Shown: one piece after another, positions 16,021 to 24,766 of the stretch
Position numbering within the stretch: position 1 is the stretch's first letter
How the letters are laid out: each line of letters starts with the position of its first letter
DNA from: Bacteroidales bacterium UBA1189
GTDB taxonomy: Bacteria; Bacteroidota; Bacteroidia; Bacteroidales; Bacteroidaceae
Direction of reading: 5' to 3'
Assembly (NCBI GenBank): GCA_002309805.1
Contig: DBYJ01000010.1
Location: 94,015 to 158,014 of the forward strand
Length of the DNA stretch: 64,000 nucleotides
Translations under genes and position numbers: made by a program
Notes under the pieces: generated by a model
Seen by the model: only the letters and a program-made list of their open reading frames with translations
Databases searched by the model: none
Told to the model about the DNA's origin: nothing

Positions 16021-18315
16021 ATGAACTTTGACATCTTTCCATCCGTATCGGCTCCCGGGCAACTGTGCACGCGGGAGCTGCTTGAGAAAACCATCTGCAA
16101 CGATGCGCTGACACCGCTCTACGAGGCCATCGCAGCCGCCGAGGGCGATAAGCGCCAGGAGCTGAAACGCCGTCTGCCGGGCGTGACATGGCAGGCACAC
16201 TTCCCCGACGGCAGGCGCCGCAACGGACAGGGCGAGTGGAGCAGCCTCTACATGGTGGACGTGGACCATCTCGACGACCCCGCCGCCATCTGGAAGACCC
16301 TGGAGGGGCGCACGGCCGAACTGGGCATCGTGGTTGCCCACGTGACGCCCTCGCGCAAGGGGCTGCGGCTGGTGTGCCGCTGCCGCGAAGGACTGACCTC
16401 GATTGCGGAGAACCAGGCATGGCTGGCCGCACAGACGGGGCTGGAAATCGACGCGGCCACCAAGGATCAGGCACGGCTGTCGTATCTGGTGCCCGCCAGC
16501 TATTTCCTGCTGCTTGACGAGAGCATCTGGGAGCCCGCCCCCACCAATCCGCTGGCAAAACCAGAAAAGCCGGAAAAAACGAAAACTCCAGAAAACCCGG
16601 GCGGCATCCCCGCCTATCGCGGCCACGCCATACGCGACATCGCCGCAGCCTACATCCGCCGCAACGGCATGCCCGTCGAGGGGGAGCGCCACGTCTATTA
16701 CTACAAGATGTGCTCGCAGTTCAAGTACATCACGGACTGCCGTCAGGAGGTGCTGCTCAGCGAACTGCCCGATCTGGGCCTCTCTCTCAGCGAGCGCAAG
16801 GAGGAGTGCCAGCACGCCTGCAGCCGGCACACGGGAGCCAGCATCCCCAAGGACTTCTACCTCTTCCTCTGCGACGAGGGCGTGCTGGAGAGCTACCGCA
16901 GCCGCATGGCACGCGAGGAGAAGGAACGCCAGATGGCTGCGCTGGAAACCGCTGCCGACGACGAGGGCGACACCCGCCTGACGAGCCTCAGGCAACGGGG
17001 CATGGAGGCGATGAGACGCATCCCCGTGCTGGGCGCGCTGGCCCGCATAGCGCCCGACAACTTCGTGTCGCCGCAGATCTATGCCGCCGAGGCCGCCCTG
17101 GCCACCCTGTTCACCAACCTGAAGGCGAAGTATCTGGACGGCTTCTACCACACCCCGACGGTGCACAACGTCATCTATGCCCCCGCCAGCTGCGGCAAGA
17201 GCTTCGCCCGCCGCACGGTGGAGCTGCTGACGGCACGACTGATGCGCCGCGACGAACACACGCTGGCGCTGGAGCAGGTCTATCTGGAGGCGGCGCGCAA
17301 GGCCAAGAACGCAAAGACACAGCCCGAAAAGCCCGCCCTGCCCCTGCGCATCGTCAGCGGCATCATCTCGCAGCCCAAGCTGCTGACCCGCCAGCAGGAG
17401 GCACAGGGGCTGCACCAGCTCTGCTTCGTCGAGGAGATTGACACGCTGAACAAGTCCAACCGAGGAGGCAAGTACAACGACAAGGGCGACATGTACCGCA
17501 ACGCCTGGGACAACGCGTCGTACTCGCAGGACTACATGAGCGACACCACCTTCAGCGGGCGCGTGAACCTCTTCCTCAACATCCTCGCCACGGGTACGCC
17601 CGAGCAGGTGATGAAGTTCTACGACAACCCCGAGAACGGCCTCATCTCGCGCATCAGCATCTGCCCCATACCCAATCAGGAGTATGCTACCATCCCCGTG
17701 TGGCACGAACTGACGGCTGACGAGGAGAAGGAGATTGACCGTGTGCTGGACTATGCCGACGCCCTGACATATGCCCTCGACGACGAGGGCGTGGAGACCA
17801 TCCGCGAGCGCACCGACATCACCGCGGGAATACAGTTCATGTGCAAGCCGCTGGAAGCGTGGCTGGAGGAGAAGCGTCTGCTGGCGCTGCGCACCCAGGA
17901 CCAGGCTCTCGACCACTTCCGCAAGCGCGAGGCGGTGAAGATGTTCCGCATGGCAATGGTGTGCTACGGCTGCTTCTGCGGCGAGATGACCGACGAGAGC
18001 AAGCGCCTCATCACCGACTTCTGCCTCTGGTGGGGCGAGCAGGACCTCCAGAACCTCATCGACATCTACGGCGAGATGGTGAAGGACACGGCCTTGAAGC
18101 ACCACTCGAAGAGGGACGACATCTTCGCCCAGCTGCCCGACGAGTTCACCGCCGCCGAGGTGGAACAGGCACGCACCAAGGCAGGCATCGGCACACAGAC
18201 CAAGGTGATCATCTACCGCTGGAAAATCGCCGGACTGATTGAGAAGGAGGACAAGCACTACCGCAAACGGGCGAAAGAACCTTCCCCTTCAGAAAAAATG
18301 AGCAGTAATCCGTAA
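16021..18315 (+). CDS. BT4734/VirE-N plus DUF3987-type primase/helicase-like protein
   Basis: 764 residues. The N-terminal part (about 1-180) resembles the BT4734/VirE-N domain, with an acidic YMVDVDHLDDP strand and SRKGLRLVCR, similar to archaeo-eukaryotic primase folds. The region about 340-680 matches DUF3987, an AAA-like helicase domain: APASCGKS is a Walker A variant and FVEEIDTL a Walker B. A winged-helix-like C-terminus (GIGTQTKVIIYRWKIAGLIEKE) could bind DNA. Such proteins are frequent in Bacteroidales mobile elements and beside capsule loci. A GGTATCAC iteron array sits 43 bases after its stop, consistent with a replication initiator and its origin (inference). No disruption is seen. 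Confidence 0.85.
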   Translation: MNFDIFPSVSAPGQLCTRELLEKTICNDALTPLYEAIAAAEGDKRQELKRRLPGVTWQAHFPDGRRRNGQGEWSSLYMVDVDHLDDPAAIWKTLEGRTAELGIVVAHVTPSRKGLRLVCRCREGLTSIAENQAWLAAQTGLEIDAATKDQARLSYLVPASYFLLLDESIWEPAPTNPLAKPEKPEKTKTPENPGGIPAYRGHAIRDIAAAYIRRNGMPVEGERHVYYYKMCSQFKYITDCRQEVLLSELPDLGLSLSERKEECQHACSRHTGASIPKDFYLFLCDEGVLESYRSRMAREEKERQMAALETAADDEGDTRLTSLRQRGMEAMRRIPVLGALARIAPDNFVSPQIYAAEAALATLFTNLKAKYLDGFYHTPTVHNVIYAPASCGKSFARRTVELLTARLMRRDEHTLALEQVYLEAARKAKNAKTQPEKPALPLRIVSGIISQPKLLTRQQEAQGLHQLCFVEEIDTLNKSNRGGKYNDKGDMYRNAWDNASYSQDYMSDTTFSGRVNLFLNILATGTPEQVMKFYDNPENGLISRISICPIPNQEYATIPVWHELTADEEKEIDRVLDYADALTYALDDEGVETIRERTDITAGIQFMCKPLEAWLEEKRLLALRTQDQALDHFRKREAVKMFRMAMVCYGCFCGEMTDESKRLITDFCLWWGEQDLQNLIDIYGEMVKDTALKHHSKRDDIFAQLPDEFTAAEVEQARTKAGIGTQTKVIIYRWKIAGLIEKEDKHYRKRAKEPSPSEKMSSNP

Positions 18316-18357
18316 AAAGGAGAACAGGAAACAGCTACACGGGGGTGTGGTGTCATG

Positions 18358-18380
18358 GTATCACGGTATCATGGTATCAC
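18358..18380. repeat. GGTATCAC iteron array after the DUF3987-type gene
   Basis: GTATCA at 18358, 18366 and 18374: an exact 8-base period with alternating C/T after each unit. It lies in the 81-base convergent gap between the cassette and the exopolysaccharide locus. Confidence 0.85.
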
Positions 18381-18396
18381 ACCCTTTTTCAATCCC

Positions 18397-19200
18397 TTAT
18401 TTTCCCCTGAACTTGCGGCTGTCGAACCAGATCTTCGCGCGCTTGGCAAGGTAGGTGGGCATGAAGATGAAGAAGAGGTAGAGGTATGACTTCAGCTTCG
18501 AGTAGCCCAGCAGCTGCTGATAGACGGAGGCGTTGTAGTGGATGAGGGAGATGCGCTTGGCACGCGAGACGGAGCCGCTGCGGAGGCAGTAGTAGGTGAG
18601 GGGTTCCTGGATGCCATAGGCCGTGCCGCACTTCTGGAGGATGCTGAGGAAGAGGGCCCAGTCCTGGCGACGGCGGATGGTGGGCATGAAGAACTTGCCG
18701 TACTTTGCCGTATCGTACATGGCTGTGGAACAGCCGATTTTATTGTCGTGCATCAGCTGGCGGAAGGTGAGCGTGGCGGGGCTGCGGACGATGCCGACAA
18801 TCTCGCCCTCGGGGTTGCGCTGGAGATAGGAGGAGTAGCTGAGGCAGCAGTCGTGCTCCTTCATGAAGGCCACCTGACGCTCCACCTTGTCGGGCATCCA
18901 GCAGTCGTCGCTGTCGCAGAAGGCGATGAAGCGCCCCTCGGCCTGCTGGATGGAGATGTTGCGGGCAAGGCCCGGGCCGCAGTTGGTGTCGAGGAAGAAC
19001 AGGCGCACACGGCTGTCCTCCTGCTGAAACTGCAGGAGCATGTCCCGTACATGTTGGTTTGACGAGGCATCGTCCGTAATGAGAAGTTCGATATTCCGGT
19101 ATGTCTGTGCCAACACACTACGAATACTATCAGCCAGTAAGAGGCTTTCGTTGTAGGTTGGCATGATGACCGAAACAAGGTCTTCAGTAGGCTTTTGCAT
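18397..19200 (-). CDS. family 2 glycosyltransferase
   Basis: 267 residues from the ATG at 19200; an in-frame ATG at 19236 lies upstream of a strong promoter's -7 box and is unlikely. GT-A fold signatures are VSVIMPTYNESLLLADSIRSVLAQTY, LLITDDASS, the DxD-type CDSDDCW and the acceptor-site RRRQDWALFL. The C-terminal 40 residues include a hydrophobic segment (YLYLFFIFMPTYLAKR) that may dock on the inner membrane. It is the last gene of the exopolysaccharide locus but has its own promoter, so it may be expressed separately. Sugar specificity is unknown. Confidence 0.92.
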   Translation of the reverse strand: MQKPTEDLVSVIMPTYNESLLLADSIRSVLAQTYRNIELLITDDASSNQHVRDMLLQFQQEDSRVRLFFLDTNCGPGLARNISIQQAEGRFIAFCDSDDCWMPDKVERQVAFMKEHDCCLSYSSYLQRNPEGEIVGIVRSPATLTFRQLMHDNKIGCSTAMYDTAKYGKFFMPTIRRRQDWALFLSILQKCGTAYGIQEPLTYYCLRSGSVSRAKRISLIHYNASVYQQLLGYSKLKSYLYLFFIFMPTYLAKRAKIWFDSRKFRGK

Positions 19201-19222
19201 CTCCGTTTTTAAAAATCGGCTG

Positions 19223-19254
19223 CAAAGATAGTGCAAGCCGAGCGAACTACCAAA
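19223..19254 (-). promoter_or_regulatory. internal promoter for the last glycosyltransferase
   Basis: On the minus strand: TTTG (19251-19254), exactly 20 bases, TATCTTTG (19223-19230). A full Bacteroidetes consensus inside an otherwise contiguous locus. Confidence 0.85.
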
Positions 19255-19342
19255 TTTATTTGAATAATTCCGAGGCGAAGCCTATCTAAAACGAATTAAG
19301 TTCGTTAAAAGTAGTTCAATTAAAGCGAATAGCCAAATTTTT

Positions 19343-20227
19343 TTAAGGTAATGTGATGAGCGAGCCTGCTTTTTGGAGGAATGCGGGCGTATAGTAGTTC
19401 ATAAAGCCGCCCAGGGAGGTGAACGTCATCTCGCCGAAGAGGATGCGCCCACCGAGGTTGTAGAGGTCCACGCGTACGACGGGGAACGGCTTCGCCAGAC
19501 GTTCGGCGACCTCGATCATTCCGTCCAGATTGGGAGGGGGCGGGATGGGGTCGCCCTGCAGATAGTGGTCGTTGTATATGCCGTACTCGGGATGGGGGTG
19601 CCACGCGGTGTCGTACGTCATCAGCTGCGACTTGTTGCTGCCCGTGCGGTTGGTGCAGGTGAGGATGTAGCGGGCCTTGCCGTTGAAGCACCAGAACTTA
19701 TAGTCGATGAGCGAGGTGGAGTAGCGCGAGGACCACTCGTCGTTCTCCAGCAGCGCCTCGGCGATGATGCGGGGCCGGATGCGGGAGTAGTGGAGGTTGC
19801 CCTCGGCCAGACCATAGGTCTCGGCAAGCGTCTGGCGGAAGACGTCGCGCACCTGACGTTCGTCAAGCTGGCTTTTGTCCGTCACCATGTAGCCGTCGCC
19901 CGAGCCGTGCGTGGCCTTGAGGATGAACTGCTGGGGAAGGGCATCGAAATCGATGGCATCAGCCGTGTCCCACACGCCGTAGAGGGTGTTGAGGATGTGC
20001 TCGAGGCCACACTCGCTGACGTAGTCGCGGACGGCATATTTGTCCGACAAACGCGTCCACTCCGCAGTGTCGGTACGCAGGGAGAGGTACTGAATCTTTT
20101 CATTCAGATCCTGCGGGGGATTCAGGTGAATCCGCCTGCGGAAGCGGAGGAAATAGCGGAGGCGCACCAGCAGTTCAGGATGGCGGCGCCCCAGACAGGA
20201 TGCCAGATGTTTCAGCCGTTTTTTCAT
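19343..20227 (-). CDS. TupA-like ATP-grasp protein
   Basis: 294 residues. LNEKIQYLSLRTD, LSDKYAVRDYV, FILKATHGSGDGYMV (ATP-grasp glycine loop), IDYKFWCFNGKARYI and VRVDLYNLGGRILFGEMTF are the signatures of the TupA family found in polysaccharide loci. These proteins are thought to ligate amino acids or peptides to, or otherwise modify, a surface polymer. Its start overlaps the end of the GT4 gene by four bases, showing translational coupling. The substrate is unknown. Confidence 0.88.
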   Translation of the reverse strand: MKKRLKHLASCLGRRHPELLVRLRYFLRFRRRIHLNPPQDLNEKIQYLSLRTDTAEWTRLSDKYAVRDYVSECGLEHILNTLYGVWDTADAIDFDALPQQFILKATHGSGDGYMVTDKSQLDERQVRDVFRQTLAETYGLAEGNLHYSRIRPRIIAEALLENDEWSSRYSTSLIDYKFWCFNGKARYILTCTNRTGSNKSQLMTYDTAWHPHPEYGIYNDHYLQGDPIPPPPNLDGMIEVAERLAKPFPVVRVDLYNLGGRILFGEMTFTSLGGFMNYYTPAFLQKAGSLITLP

Positions 20228-21264
20228 CGCATGCCCAGTTTATCAATCAGTTCGTCAGTCAGCACAGCCTTCACGTCGTAGAGGCGCGAGCGCTCCAGCG
20301 CCCTCTTGCGCATAGGCTGGAGGATGGAGCGGTCGGCTATGACGCGGCGCATCACGTCCGTCAGCGCCTCGTTGTCGCCCGTGGGGAAGAGCAGGCCGCA
20401 ACGCCCGTCGCCAATGATTTCCTCGGCATAGCTCCAGTCGGAGGCTATCACGGGCAGGGCGGCGATGGCGGCATCGGCAATCACCCCGGGGAAGCCCTCG
20501 GTGGGATGCATGGTGGGAAAGAGCATGGCGTCATATTCGGACAGCAGACGGTAGCCGGGCACATCGTTCAACTGCAGGAAACCACGGAACTGCACGTTAG
20601 GCAACGCCTCGCACTCCTGCAGGAAACGCACCTGCACGTCGTCATCCATGCGTCCGAAGAAATCAATCTCGAACCGTCCCTGCAGGCCCTCGGCATTCAG
20701 CCGGCGCGCGGACTCCAGGATGTGGAAGATACCCTTCAGTTCCGTCAGGCGCGAAAGGAAGACGAAACGGACCTTGTCGCCCGTGTGGGGGACATCGGCA
20801 TCGGGGACATAGTAGACGGGCTTGAAGTTGTAGAGCCTCAGCGTGTTGTCGATGCCCACCTCGTGATAGAGTTCCGCCACCTTGTCGGCCTCGACGATGA
20901 TGCGCTCCAGCTTATGGAACGGGGCGGCCTTGTAGATGCCCTGCTTGATCTTCACGGGCGTGTAGCCGGCAATCATAAAGTAGTAGATGCGGCTTTTGAG
21001 GGGGAGCGAGGTAGTGAGGCGGATGAGACGGTAGGCGCTGACGTTGGAGGTGGAGATGACGATGTTCGCGTACCGGTGGAAGAGCAGGTGCCACAACACG
21101 CGGAGCAGGATGCGGGGGTCGCGTTTCCATCGCTGCGTATCGACATAGTCCACCGTGTCCAGCTTCTCCTTGAAGAAGGTGAGCAGGTAGCGGTTCTTTA
21201 CCGCATCTCCCGCCTGCGGGATGTTCGGATAATCCAAGGCACCGATGAAAAACAGACTCTTCAT
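20224..21264 (-). CDS. family 4 glycosyltransferase
   Basis: 346 residues of GT-B fold. The C-terminal donor-binding half is clear: RFVFLSRLTELKGIFHILESARRL, LLSEYDAMLFPTMHPTEGFPGVIADAAIAALPVIASD, the EGFPG/E pair typical of GT4. The N-terminal half begins FFIGALDYPNIPQAGDAVKNRYLL. Retaining GT4 enzymes add one sugar to the undecaprenyl-linked repeat unit at the inner membrane. It starts ten bases after the flippase stop. Confidence 0.92.
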   Translation of the reverse strand: MKSLFFIGALDYPNIPQAGDAVKNRYLLTFFKEKLDTVDYVDTQRWKRDPRILLRVLWHLLFHRYANIVISTSNVSAYRLIRLTTSLPLKSRIYYFMIAGYTPVKIKQGIYKAAPFHKLERIIVEADKVAELYHEVGIDNTLRLYNFKPVYYVPDADVPHTGDKVRFVFLSRLTELKGIFHILESARRLNAEGLQGRFEIDFFGRMDDDVQVRFLQECEALPNVQFRGFLQLNDVPGYRLLSEYDAMLFPTMHPTEGFPGVIADAAIAALPVIASDWSYAEEIIGDGRCGLLFPTGDNEALTDVMRRVIADRSILQPMRKRALERSRLYDVKAVLTDELIDKLGMR

Positions 21265-21274
21265 ATTTTACGAT

Positions 21275-21314
21275 TTAACTTGTTGACTCGTTGACTTGTT
21301 GACTCGTTGACTTG
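21275..21314. repeat. 8-base TTGACTCG-type repeat forming the Wzx C-terminus
   Basis: Five 8-base units alternating TTGACTTG and TTGACTCG; the first unit, TTAACTTG, carries the stop codon on the minus strand. Same family as 5254-5285 and 30338-30369. Confidence 0.85.
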
Positions 21315-22513
21315 CCGATAAACCTTCGGTAGTTGAGGTAGAGCGCAAGAGTGTAGACGACGGAACTGAGGATGGCGGTAAGGATGGCACCCTCGACGTT
21401 CCACAACCAGACGAGCAGAATGGAGCCGGTAATCTTCACCGCTCCGCAGGCAAAACTGCTGTTGCGGATGCTGCGCCCCTGCCCGTGCGAGCCCAGATAG
21501 CGGTTGACCATATCCCCCACCCCATGCACGCTGAAACCTACGGCCAGCCAGGCAGCATAGCGGCCCACGATACGGTAGGACTCGTCGTAGAGGCTGACGA
21601 CGGGGCCAATCAGCAGAATGAATCCGATGCACGACAGAAGCGTGATGGCAAGCGTCAGCATCATCACACGGCGCGGGATGCGAGGCTGATGGACGAACTG
21701 CTTGAAGAACGTGGTGCCCACAATGCCGGGCAGGTAGGATATGGGCTGCGCCAACGACAGGGCGAGCGTGAAGAAGCCCACGTTGGCATTATCGTCGTTG
21801 AAAACACCCAGCGTGACACCTGACAAATAGTTCGTGGCTACCATGGCCAGCGAGCCGAAATAAAGGTGGATGCCGTAGTCGCGGTTCTCCTTGCGAAGCT
21901 CGCCGTAGAGAGGTTTCAACTGGCGGAACGAAGGACGTGTGGACACGATGATGCCCACCAGCACGGCAGAACAGATGCCCCAATGGAGCCAGAGCACCAG
22001 ACGGCTGTCAACCTCGGCACGACGATAGACAAGCAATGCCACAGGGATGAAGCACATGACGGGCAGCACACGCGCCAACGACAGACGGAAGATGTGGTTG
22101 TCGCCCTGCGCCGTTGTGTTCATGTAGTTCGTCAGCAGCGGATAGAAGCAGACGGGCAACGAGCAGAAGAAGAGCGTCCGCAGCCCAGGCTCTCCGCCAT
22201 GCATCAAGGCCGCTATCGTCGTGCCCACCAGCAGCAGGACTGCAGAGATGCCCAGACAGCCGATGAGCATGCCGCGGATACGGGCGCTGCGACGCGGGTC
22301 GTTGGAGAGCGCCAGCAGACGGCTGCCGGACATATACCAGCCAAACAGCACCACCCACGACAGTAACTGGATGATGTTCATCACGTAGCGCACGTTGCCG
22401 TAGGCCACGGTATCAAGCACATCGGTATTGACCTTCGATGCCACGAAGTTCAGCACAGCCCCAAGAAACGTGGCTGCGTAGAGTACCAATACCTGTTGCT
22501 TGTTCTTGCTCAT
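21275..22513 (-). CDS. Wzx-type polysaccharide flippase
   Basis: 412 residues, about 12 hydrophobic segments, matching the MATE-like polysaccharide exporter fold (FLGAVLNFVASKVNTDVLDTVAYG, VVLFGWYMSGSRLLAL, FFTLALSLAQPISYLPG). It flips the lipid-linked repeat unit across the inner membrane. The last nine codons (STSQQVNESTS) and the stop are written by an 8-base GTTGACTC/GTTGACTT repeat, so its C-terminus appears to be repeat-derived. It overlaps the upstream GT2 stop by four bases. Confidence 0.9.
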   Translation of the reverse strand: MSKNKQQVLVLYAATFLGAVLNFVASKVNTDVLDTVAYGNVRYVMNIIQLLSWVVLFGWYMSGSRLLALSNDPRRSARIRGMLIGCLGISAVLLLVGTTIAALMHGGEPGLRTLFFCSLPVCFYPLLTNYMNTTAQGDNHIFRLSLARVLPVMCFIPVALLVYRRAEVDSRLVLWLHWGICSAVLVGIIVSTRPSFRQLKPLYGELRKENRDYGIHLYFGSLAMVATNYLSGVTLGVFNDDNANVGFFTLALSLAQPISYLPGIVGTTFFKQFVHQPRIPRRVMMLTLAITLLSCIGFILLIGPVVSLYDESYRIVGRYAAWLAVGFSVHGVGDMVNRYLGSHGQGRSIRNSSFACGAVKITGSILLVWLWNVEGAILTAILSSVVYTLALYLNYRRFIGKSTSQQVNESTS

Positions 22514-23454
22514 ACGTTCATTTTATGGAAACTCAAGAAGTCGTCGTAGGAGATGCCCTCCTTGGTGCGGGCATCGTGCATCAGGCGGCGCACCAGACGG
22601 AAAGACTGGCGTGCCGTGAGTCCGTCAGCGCGGAAATACTTGTAGCAACCCGGCAAGCTGAGGCAACGTATTGCAAGGAACTGCAACGGGGTGTAATAGA
22701 GTCGCGCCACGATGAGACGCCCCAGGTAGTAGATGTAGTCCCTGCCGAGACGTCCGCCCTCCATGCGCTTGGCAGCGGAGGATACCTTATGATAAATAAC
22801 GGACTGGCGTACGATAGCCATCTTCTCCCCTGCCCTGCGCATCCGATGAGCGAACTCAAAGTCCTCCTCACCGAAGAAGAAGCGCTCTGTCAGCAAGCGC
22901 CCCTCGGCATCCAGCAGCGATGCATCAGCCCACAGAGCACAGCCGGAGATGAACGTCACAGGCTGCGGGCTACGGTCGGGCATGACTTCAGCATTCCTGA
23001 AATACCCCTTGCGGGTACCGAAGGTCAAACGTCCTCCGCAGGACCAGATGCGGTTCTTCTCCGCCCAGTAACAGATGAGCGGGCCTACCACCTTGACTTC
23101 GGGATGCGCACAGCGGTAGTCCTGAAGCTTCACCATGAAATCCGGTTCCACCTCCGTATCGTTATTGAGCAGCATGTAGGCGTCAGGCTGATAGCGGCGG
23201 GCATAGGCGATGGCCTTGTTGTTGCCGACGGCAAAGCCCCAGTTGCATCCCAACGGCAGCACCTCGGCCTTGTGCTGCGACGTGGTATTCCATTCGTCCG
23301 AAGCAAGAAAGGCCTCGATGCGCGCCACGCTATCATCCGTACTGCCGTTGTCGGCAACAACCACGCGGAAGTCGCCCCCGGCCCTTGACAGGGATTGCAG
23401 GCAGGCGAGGGTATCGTCGGCACCATTCCAGTTTATAAGGATTACGACTGTCAT
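22510..23454 (-). CDS. family 2 glycosyltransferase (rhamnosyltransferase-like)
   Basis: 314 residues. MTVVILINWNGADDTLACLQSL, VVVADNGSTDDSV, YMLLNNDTEVEPDFM (DxD motif variant) and FFFGEEDFEFAHRMRRAGEKM are typical of the WcaA/RfbF-like GT2 enzymes that act on polysaccharide repeats. A hydrophobic stretch near residue 250 may touch the membrane. The donor sugar cannot be read from sequence. Its stop overlaps the flippase start. Confidence 0.92.
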   Translation of the reverse strand: MTVVILINWNGADDTLACLQSLSRAGGDFRVVVADNGSTDDSVARIEAFLASDEWNTTSQHKAEVLPLGCNWGFAVGNNKAIAYARRYQPDAYMLLNNDTEVEPDFMVKLQDYRCAHPEVKVVGPLICYWAEKNRIWSCGGRLTFGTRKGYFRNAEVMPDRSPQPVTFISGCALWADASLLDAEGRLLTERFFFGEEDFEFAHRMRRAGEKMAIVRQSVIYHKVSSAAKRMEGGRLGRDYIYYLGRLIVARLYYTPLQFLAIRCLSLPGCYKYFRADGLTARQSFRLVRRLMHDARTKEGISYDDFLSFHKMNV

Positions 23455-23458
23455 GAAG

Positions 23459-23516
23459 GGGTTAAGGGTTAACGGTTAAGGATTAGAGGGTAAGGGCTTG
23501 GTTTTTAGGGTTAGGG
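23459..23516. repeat. TTAAGGG/TTAGGG-type repeat at the Wzy C-terminus
   Basis: GGTTAAGGGTTAACGGTTAA and following units; read on the minus strand they encode the last residues (about RPLTLKTKPLPSNP) of the polymerase and its stop. Related CCTTTAACC units lie at 10425-10460. Confidence 0.75.
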
Positions 23517-24732
23517 GTCTGATGGGGAAGGTTCTTCCCACAAGCCCGGCAACAACATGCAACAACATCACCATGACGGGGGTTTCAATGACATCGAGGT
23601 GGAAGAAATAGAACTCGAACCACCCCATTGCCAACAGGGCACAATAGTAATAGTAAATCGTGTTCACGAACAGCCCCTTGGAACGCACACACAACAGCTT
23701 CATCGAGTAGCACAACGCACTCAGCCCCAGCGTGTAGAGGGCGAACTGGACATAGTTGGTGTAGATGAACAGAGTGCCGAAGAAGGTGCGGACGTTAGTG
23801 AGACTGATGCCCGTGAAATGATAGGTGGGGTTGACGGGCGAGAGCACTTCGCCGTTGCCCGTCAGCTGATTGACTATGTTGATGAAGGGTGTCCAGATGA
23901 CGGTAAAGGGACCGCGGTCCGGCACGCCTAGCTCCATGTCCATGCTCAGCCCCAGGGTGCCGGAGGAGAAGTAATGGACGAAGCGCTGCATGATCCATTC
24001 AGCCACGCCGCTGTTCATGGCGATGTCGTTGACAATCACCACAGCCGCGCCGAAGGTGATGAAAAATACGGCCACGCCGCTCAGCCCCACCATCAGCAGC
24101 AGGCGGGGGGTGACATTCATCTTGCCCGAGGCTATGCGCAGCATCACACCCACCACGGGGGGGATGATGATGGCGCCCTTCACCATGTTGATGAAGCTGA
24201 CAAGCAATAGCGGGATGATGAGCAGCCAGAGCCAGAGCCGCTGACGATTGAGGTAATAGATGAACAGCATCAGCATAATGCTGCAGAAGTGCTTCAGATG
24301 CCCCCAGAAGCCGAAGCCGACGAACTCCTCGGCAAACTCGTCGGAGCCAATCAGGAACTTCGAGCTGCGCACGGTACTCAACAGGTGGAACATCATCATG
24401 AGGACAAGCACGATGCCGATGACTACGAAAACACGGGGTATCTCGTCGTCGGCAATAGCCGTAGTGCGGATGTCATAATGATGCTTGCCGGCATAGCCCG
24501 CAAGCAGAAAACTGGGCAACGCAAATAATAGCAGCCCGACATTCCAAAGCAGAATGCTGGGATAGTAGAACTCCACAAAGCCATCGTGCCCCGCCATACC
24601 CACCGAGATGAGCAGCACAGCGACATAAGGCAGCATAAGGATATTGAGCGGGGTGAGTATCGTCCCCCAGGCCTTTCGTTCCAAATAGAACAGAACGGCT
24701 ACTTCTATCAATATGCCGAGGAGATAAAGCAA
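23476..24732 (-). CDS. Wzy-type oligosaccharide repeat-unit polymerase
   Basis: 418 residues with about 11 hydrophobic segments and a large periplasmic loop (about 225-320), the usual plan of Wzy polymerases, whose sequences are poorly conserved. Its location between Wzz and the glycosyltransferases supports the role: joining flipped repeat units in the periplasm. The final residues are Pro/Lys/Leu-rich and are encoded by a TTAGGG-like repeat that also supplies the stop. Identification rests on topology and context. Confidence 0.82.
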   Translation of the reverse strand: MLYLLGILIEVAVLFYLERKAWGTILTPLNILMLPYVAVLLISVGMAGHDGFVEFYYPSILLWNVGLLLFALPSFLLAGYAGKHHYDIRTTAIADDEIPRVFVVIGIVLVLMMMFHLLSTVRSSKFLIGSDEFAEEFVGFGFWGHLKHFCSIMLMLFIYYLNRQRLWLWLLIIPLLLVSFINMVKGAIIIPPVVGVMLRIASGKMNVTPRLLLMVGLSGVAVFFITFGAAVVIVNDIAMNSGVAEWIMQRFVHYFSSGTLGLSMDMELGVPDRGPFTVIWTPFINIVNQLTGNGEVLSPVNPTYHFTGISLTNVRTFFGTLFIYTNYVQFALYTLGLSALCYSMKLLCVRSKGLFVNTIYYYYCALLAMGWFEFYFFHLDVIETPVMVMLLHVVAGLVGRTFPIRPLTLKTKPLPSNP

Positions 24733-24739
24733 TGGAAAA

Positions 24740-24766
24740 TAAAAATTAGGAATGAGGAATTAGGAT
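24740..24766. repeat. AATTAGGAATGAGG-type repeat between Wzy and Wzz
   Basis: AAAATTAGGAATGAGGAATTAGG fills the 27-base spacer and provides the Wzz stop codon. Same family as 10931-10964 and 56468-56506. Confidence 0.7.
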
